From the NCBI GenBank assembly GCA_028280065.1, contig JANQMN010000049.1:1-54870 (forward strand): a stretch of 54,870 bases of DNA. Direction: 5' to 3'. Source of the DNA: Hahella sp. (GTDB taxonomy: Bacteria; Pseudomonadota; Gammaproteobacteria; Pseudomonadales; Oleiphilaceae). The translations under genes and the position numbers were made by a program. Positions 52,745-54,870 of the stretch are shown here, piece by piece (within the stretch, counting starts at the first letter, position 1; each line of letters starts with the position of its first letter). The notes below the pieces were generated by a model. The model was not told the origin of the DNA. It worked only from the letters and a program-made list of their open reading frames with translations, and ran no database searches.

Positions 52745-53809
52745 ATGGCAAAAATTACCTTGAAGAATATACGGCACAGCTATCTGCCAAATCCACAATC
52801 AGAAGATGATTATGCATTGAAAGAGGTAGATTTAAGTTGGGACGACGGCGGTGCCTACGCATTGCTCGGTCCTTCAGGCTGCGGAAAAACGACGCTGTTA
52901 AACATTATTTCCGGACTTCTGATTCCCAGTGAAGGCGAACTCCTGTTCGACGATCGCAATGTAACCCGAATGGAACCCGATGAGCGCAATATTGCCCAGG
53001 TTTTTCAGTTTCCCGTGGTCTACGACACCATGAGCGTGGAAGATAACCTGGCGTTTCCCTTGCGCAACCGCGGTGTTTCGGAATCGGTCGTTAAACAGCG
53101 GGTAAGTGAAATCGCTGCAATGCTGGAACTTGACGACGTAATGCAACAGAAGGCGGCAGGTCTGTCACCCGACAACAAACAGAAAATCTCGCTAGGCAGG
53201 GGATTGGTACGGGACGACGTGAACGTTGTGATGTTTGACGAACCGCTTACGGTTATCGATCCCCATCTGAAATGGAAATTACGGTCAAAGTTGAAAGAAC
53301 TGCACCAGAAGGTTCAGCGGACAATGATCTATGTCACCCATGACCAAACCGAAGCGTTAACCTTCGCCGATCGCGTAGTCGTTATGCAATTTGGCCAGAT
53401 TCTGCAGGTCGGCACGCCGCAGGAGCTTTTTGAATGCCCCGCACATACTTTCGTCGGCCACTTCATCGGCTCACCGGGCATGAATATCGTTCCTTGCCGG
53501 GTTCAGGGAGGAGAGGTGCTTTTGGATGGTTTTAAAGTGGCTGTCGCCAATAGTCCAAAAGCTGCAACCTCTTCAAATACCGAAATCGGTGTCCGTCCGG
53601 AATTTGTCCGGTTGGCGGATCAGGGGCTGCAAGTGGATGTGGTCAATGTGATGGATATCGGTCGCAACAAAGTCGTCGAAACCCGCTTGGGGCAGCATAA
53701 GATTAGTGTACTGGTGCCGGAAGGGAAGGCAGTTCCGCAAGGAACGGTTTATTTGGAATTTGATTCTGATAATACCCGGTTGTATGACAATGGCTGGCTG
53801 GTCGAGTAA
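52745..53809 (+). CDS. glpT: Glycerol-type ABC transporter, ATPase 2
   Basis: 354 aa. Walker A GPSGCGKT (42-49), Walker B VVMFDEP (161-167) and switch His in YVTHDQTEAL are canonical, but the signature motif is degenerate: LSPDNKQ (140-146) instead of LSGGQ. TOBE-like C-terminal half as in MalK-type ATPases. Same length as GlpS; the two form a heterodimer. The name GlpT follows the rhizobial transporter and is unrelated to the E. coli antiporter GlpT. A 41-bp gap precedes the permease. Confidence 0.9.
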   Translation: MAKITLKNIRHSYLPNPQSEDDYALKEVDLSWDDGGAYALLGPSGCGKTTLLNIISGLLIPSEGELLFDDRNVTRMEPDERNIAQVFQFPVVYDTMSVEDNLAFPLRNRGVSESVVKQRVSEIAAMLELDDVMQQKAAGLSPDNKQKISLGRGLVRDDVNVVMFDEPLTVIDPHLKWKLRSKLKELHQKVQRTMIYVTHDQTEALTFADRVVVMQFGQILQVGTPQELFECPAHTFVGHFIGSPGMNIVPCRVQGGEVLLDGFKVAVANSPKAATSSNTEIGVRPEFVRLADQGLQVDVVNVMDIGRNKVVETRLGQHKISVLVPEGKAVPQGTVYLEFDSDNTRLYDNGWLVE

Positions 53810-53850
53810 AGACACTTGCCTAGCCGCTTGGTAACAGAGAGAACACATCA

Positions 53851-54711
53851 ATGAAAACCGTAAATCAAAAAGCTTGGTTTCTGGTCTTGCCGGTTTTGGT
53901 TCTAGTGGCATTCAATGCGCTGATTCCCTTGATGACTGTCGTTAACTATTCAGTCCAAGAAACCTTCGGCAACAACCTGTTTTTTTGGCATGGTGTAGGA
54001 TGGTTTGAGGATATTCTTCATTCCGACAGATTTCATGCCGCATTGGGAAGGCAGCTAGCCTTTACCGCCACCATACTGATTATCGAAGTGCCTTTGGGCG
54101 TCGCCATTGCGCTGACAATGCCCCGGTCCGGACCCTGGGTATCGGTGTGCCTGGTGTTAATGGCCCTGCCGCTCTTGATTCCCTGGAATGTGGTGGGTTC
54201 CATGTGGAATATCTTCACCCTGCCGGACATCGGTCTCTTGGGTTATACGCTGAACTCCATGGGTATTGAATACAACATGACCCAAAGTCCGACGGCGGCC
54301 TGGGTTACGTTGATCATGATGGATGTCTGGCATTGGACGAGCCTGGTGGTACTACTGGCATATGCCGGTTTGATTTCCATTCCCGATGCCTACTATCAGG
54401 CGGCGAAAATTGACGGTGCCTCAAAATGGTCGGTGTTCCGCCATATCCAGTTGCCAAAAATGAAAAAGGTCCTGACCATCGCAATACTTTTGCGCTTTAT
54501 GGACTCTTTCATGATTTACACCGAACCTTTCGTGCTAACCGGCGGAGGGCCTGGTAATTCGACGACGCTGTTATCCATCGATTTGGTCAAAGTAGCCCTG
54601 GGGCAGTTTGATCTCGGTCCGGCTGCCGCGATGTCGCTTATCTACTTCGTGATTACCCTGCTGGTCTCATGGGTCTTCTATACGGCCATGACTAAAGACG
54701 ATAAGAGCTGA
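53851..54711 (+). CDS. glpP: Glycerol-type ABC transporter, permease 1
   Basis: 286 aa. Six predicted helices (about 11-31, 68-92, 94-118, 150-172, 205-225, 257-280) with the EAA loop YYQAAKIDGASKWSVFRHIQLP (about 181-202), the contact site for the ATPases. It belongs to the MalF-like inner-membrane subunits. It is followed by a second permease after 8 bp. Matching GlpP of the rhizobial transporter is by order and family. Confidence 0.9.
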   Translation: MKTVNQKAWFLVLPVLVLVAFNALIPLMTVVNYSVQETFGNNLFFWHGVGWFEDILHSDRFHAALGRQLAFTATILIIEVPLGVAIALTMPRSGPWVSVCLVLMALPLLIPWNVVGSMWNIFTLPDIGLLGYTLNSMGIEYNMTQSPTAAWVTLIMMDVWHWTSLVVLLAYAGLISIPDAYYQAAKIDGASKWSVFRHIQLPKMKKVLTIAILLRFMDSFMIYTEPFVLTGGGPGNSTTLLSIDLVKVALGQFDLGPAAAMSLIYFVITLLVSWVFYTAMTKDDKS

Positions 54712-54719
54712 GGTGCCAT

Positions 54720-54870
54720 ATGAAACTTAAATCACTCGCGCCCGTTATCTATATCCTGTTTTTGATGTTACCGATTTACTGGTTGGTATCGATGAGTTTT
54801 AAGACCACCAATGAGATATTGGCTGGCTTTTCCCTGTTTCCCCAGGAGTTTACCCTGGAAAACTATATCG
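54720..54870 (+). CDS. glpQ: Glycerol-type ABC transporter, permease 2 (partial, cut by window end)
   Basis: 50 codons from ATG 54720 to the window edge: KLKSLAPVIYILFLMLPIYWLVSMSFK is a first membrane helix, then TTNEILAGFSLFPQEF, the typical start of MalG-like permeases. GAGGTG precedes it. Nothing can be said of its C-terminal EAA loop. In the rhizobial system this gene is glpQ; it is not the periplasmic diesterase GlpQ. Confidence 0.8.
   Translation, partial: MKLKSLAPVIYILFLMLPIYWLVSMSFKTTNEILAGFSLFPQEFTLENYI

Overview
The window reads as chromosomal DNA of a Gammaproteobacterium. The supporting features are GlpR/GlpD/GlpK, MltD with LysM modules, a DksA-like zinc-finger protein, an OmpP1/FadL-type barrel and an AcrR-type regulator. 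An AlmA-like flavin monooxygenase operon, a wax-ester-synthase remnant and a FadL remnant suggest a hydrocarbon- or lipid-using relative of the Alcanivorax/Ketobacter/Marinobacter group. That placement is inference. No rRNA, tRNA, CRISPR array or intact transposase was seen.

Layout. 1-173 holds an imperfect inverted repeat and one copy of a 22-bp dispersed repeat. 174-2134 is a divergent pair of alkylation-repair genes (HhH 3-methyladenine glycosylase and AlkC). 2255-4311 holds a YdhF-type aldo/keto reductase and a membrane GGDEF protein. 4470-7005 is a tightly coupled three-gene operon: a ribbon-helix-helix protein, a CHAD (polyphosphate-binding) protein and a ParA-type ATPase, with tandem operator-like repeats in front. 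I regard this as the most interesting system here, a candidate machine for positioning or segregating polyphosphate granules. 7069-9224 carries small genes, insertion-sequence-like palindromes and the WS/DGAT remnant. 9333-13753 is a BVMO-hydrolase-SDR operon with a divergent AraC-type regulator. 13761-17266 holds small secreted proteins and two zinc-amidohydrolase-like enzymes. 17364-21930 has SelO and a periplasmic thiol-redox pair (thioredoxin and ScsB/DsbD). 22554-25055 is an AT-richer GntR(YtrA)-ABC exporter operon with a clear operator.

25123-34134 is mostly housekeeping: NUDIX, a DUF2799 lipoprotein, MltD, a periplasmic binding protein, LeuA of the actinobacterial/yeast class facing an Lrp regulator, GloA, and a DksA-like protein followed by a 5'-truncated FadL-type barrel. 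34137-34789 holds a zinc-ribbon relic and a run of REP-like hairpins. 34790-39203 has a secreted glycoside-hydrolase-like protein, an AcrR-type regulator with two matching operator candidates, and an ADP-ribosylglycohydrolase. 39366-42474 holds a solute-binding protein, a DUF6502 protein overlapped by a small acidic secreted protein, and a beta-barrel protein.

42769-54870 is a glycerol/glycerol-3-phosphate region: GlpR, GlpD, GlpK, a second GlpD-like dehydrogenase, then (after a DUF502 gene on the other strand) an ABC importer matching the rhizobial glycerol transporter (GlpV-S-T-P-Q), whose last gene runs off the window. TTTCG repeats before glpV are candidate GlpR sites tying the two blocks together. 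The two ATPases look complementary, leaving one canonical and one degenerate ATP site. Glycerol taken up by the ABC system would be phosphorylated by GlpK and oxidised by one or both GlpD proteins.
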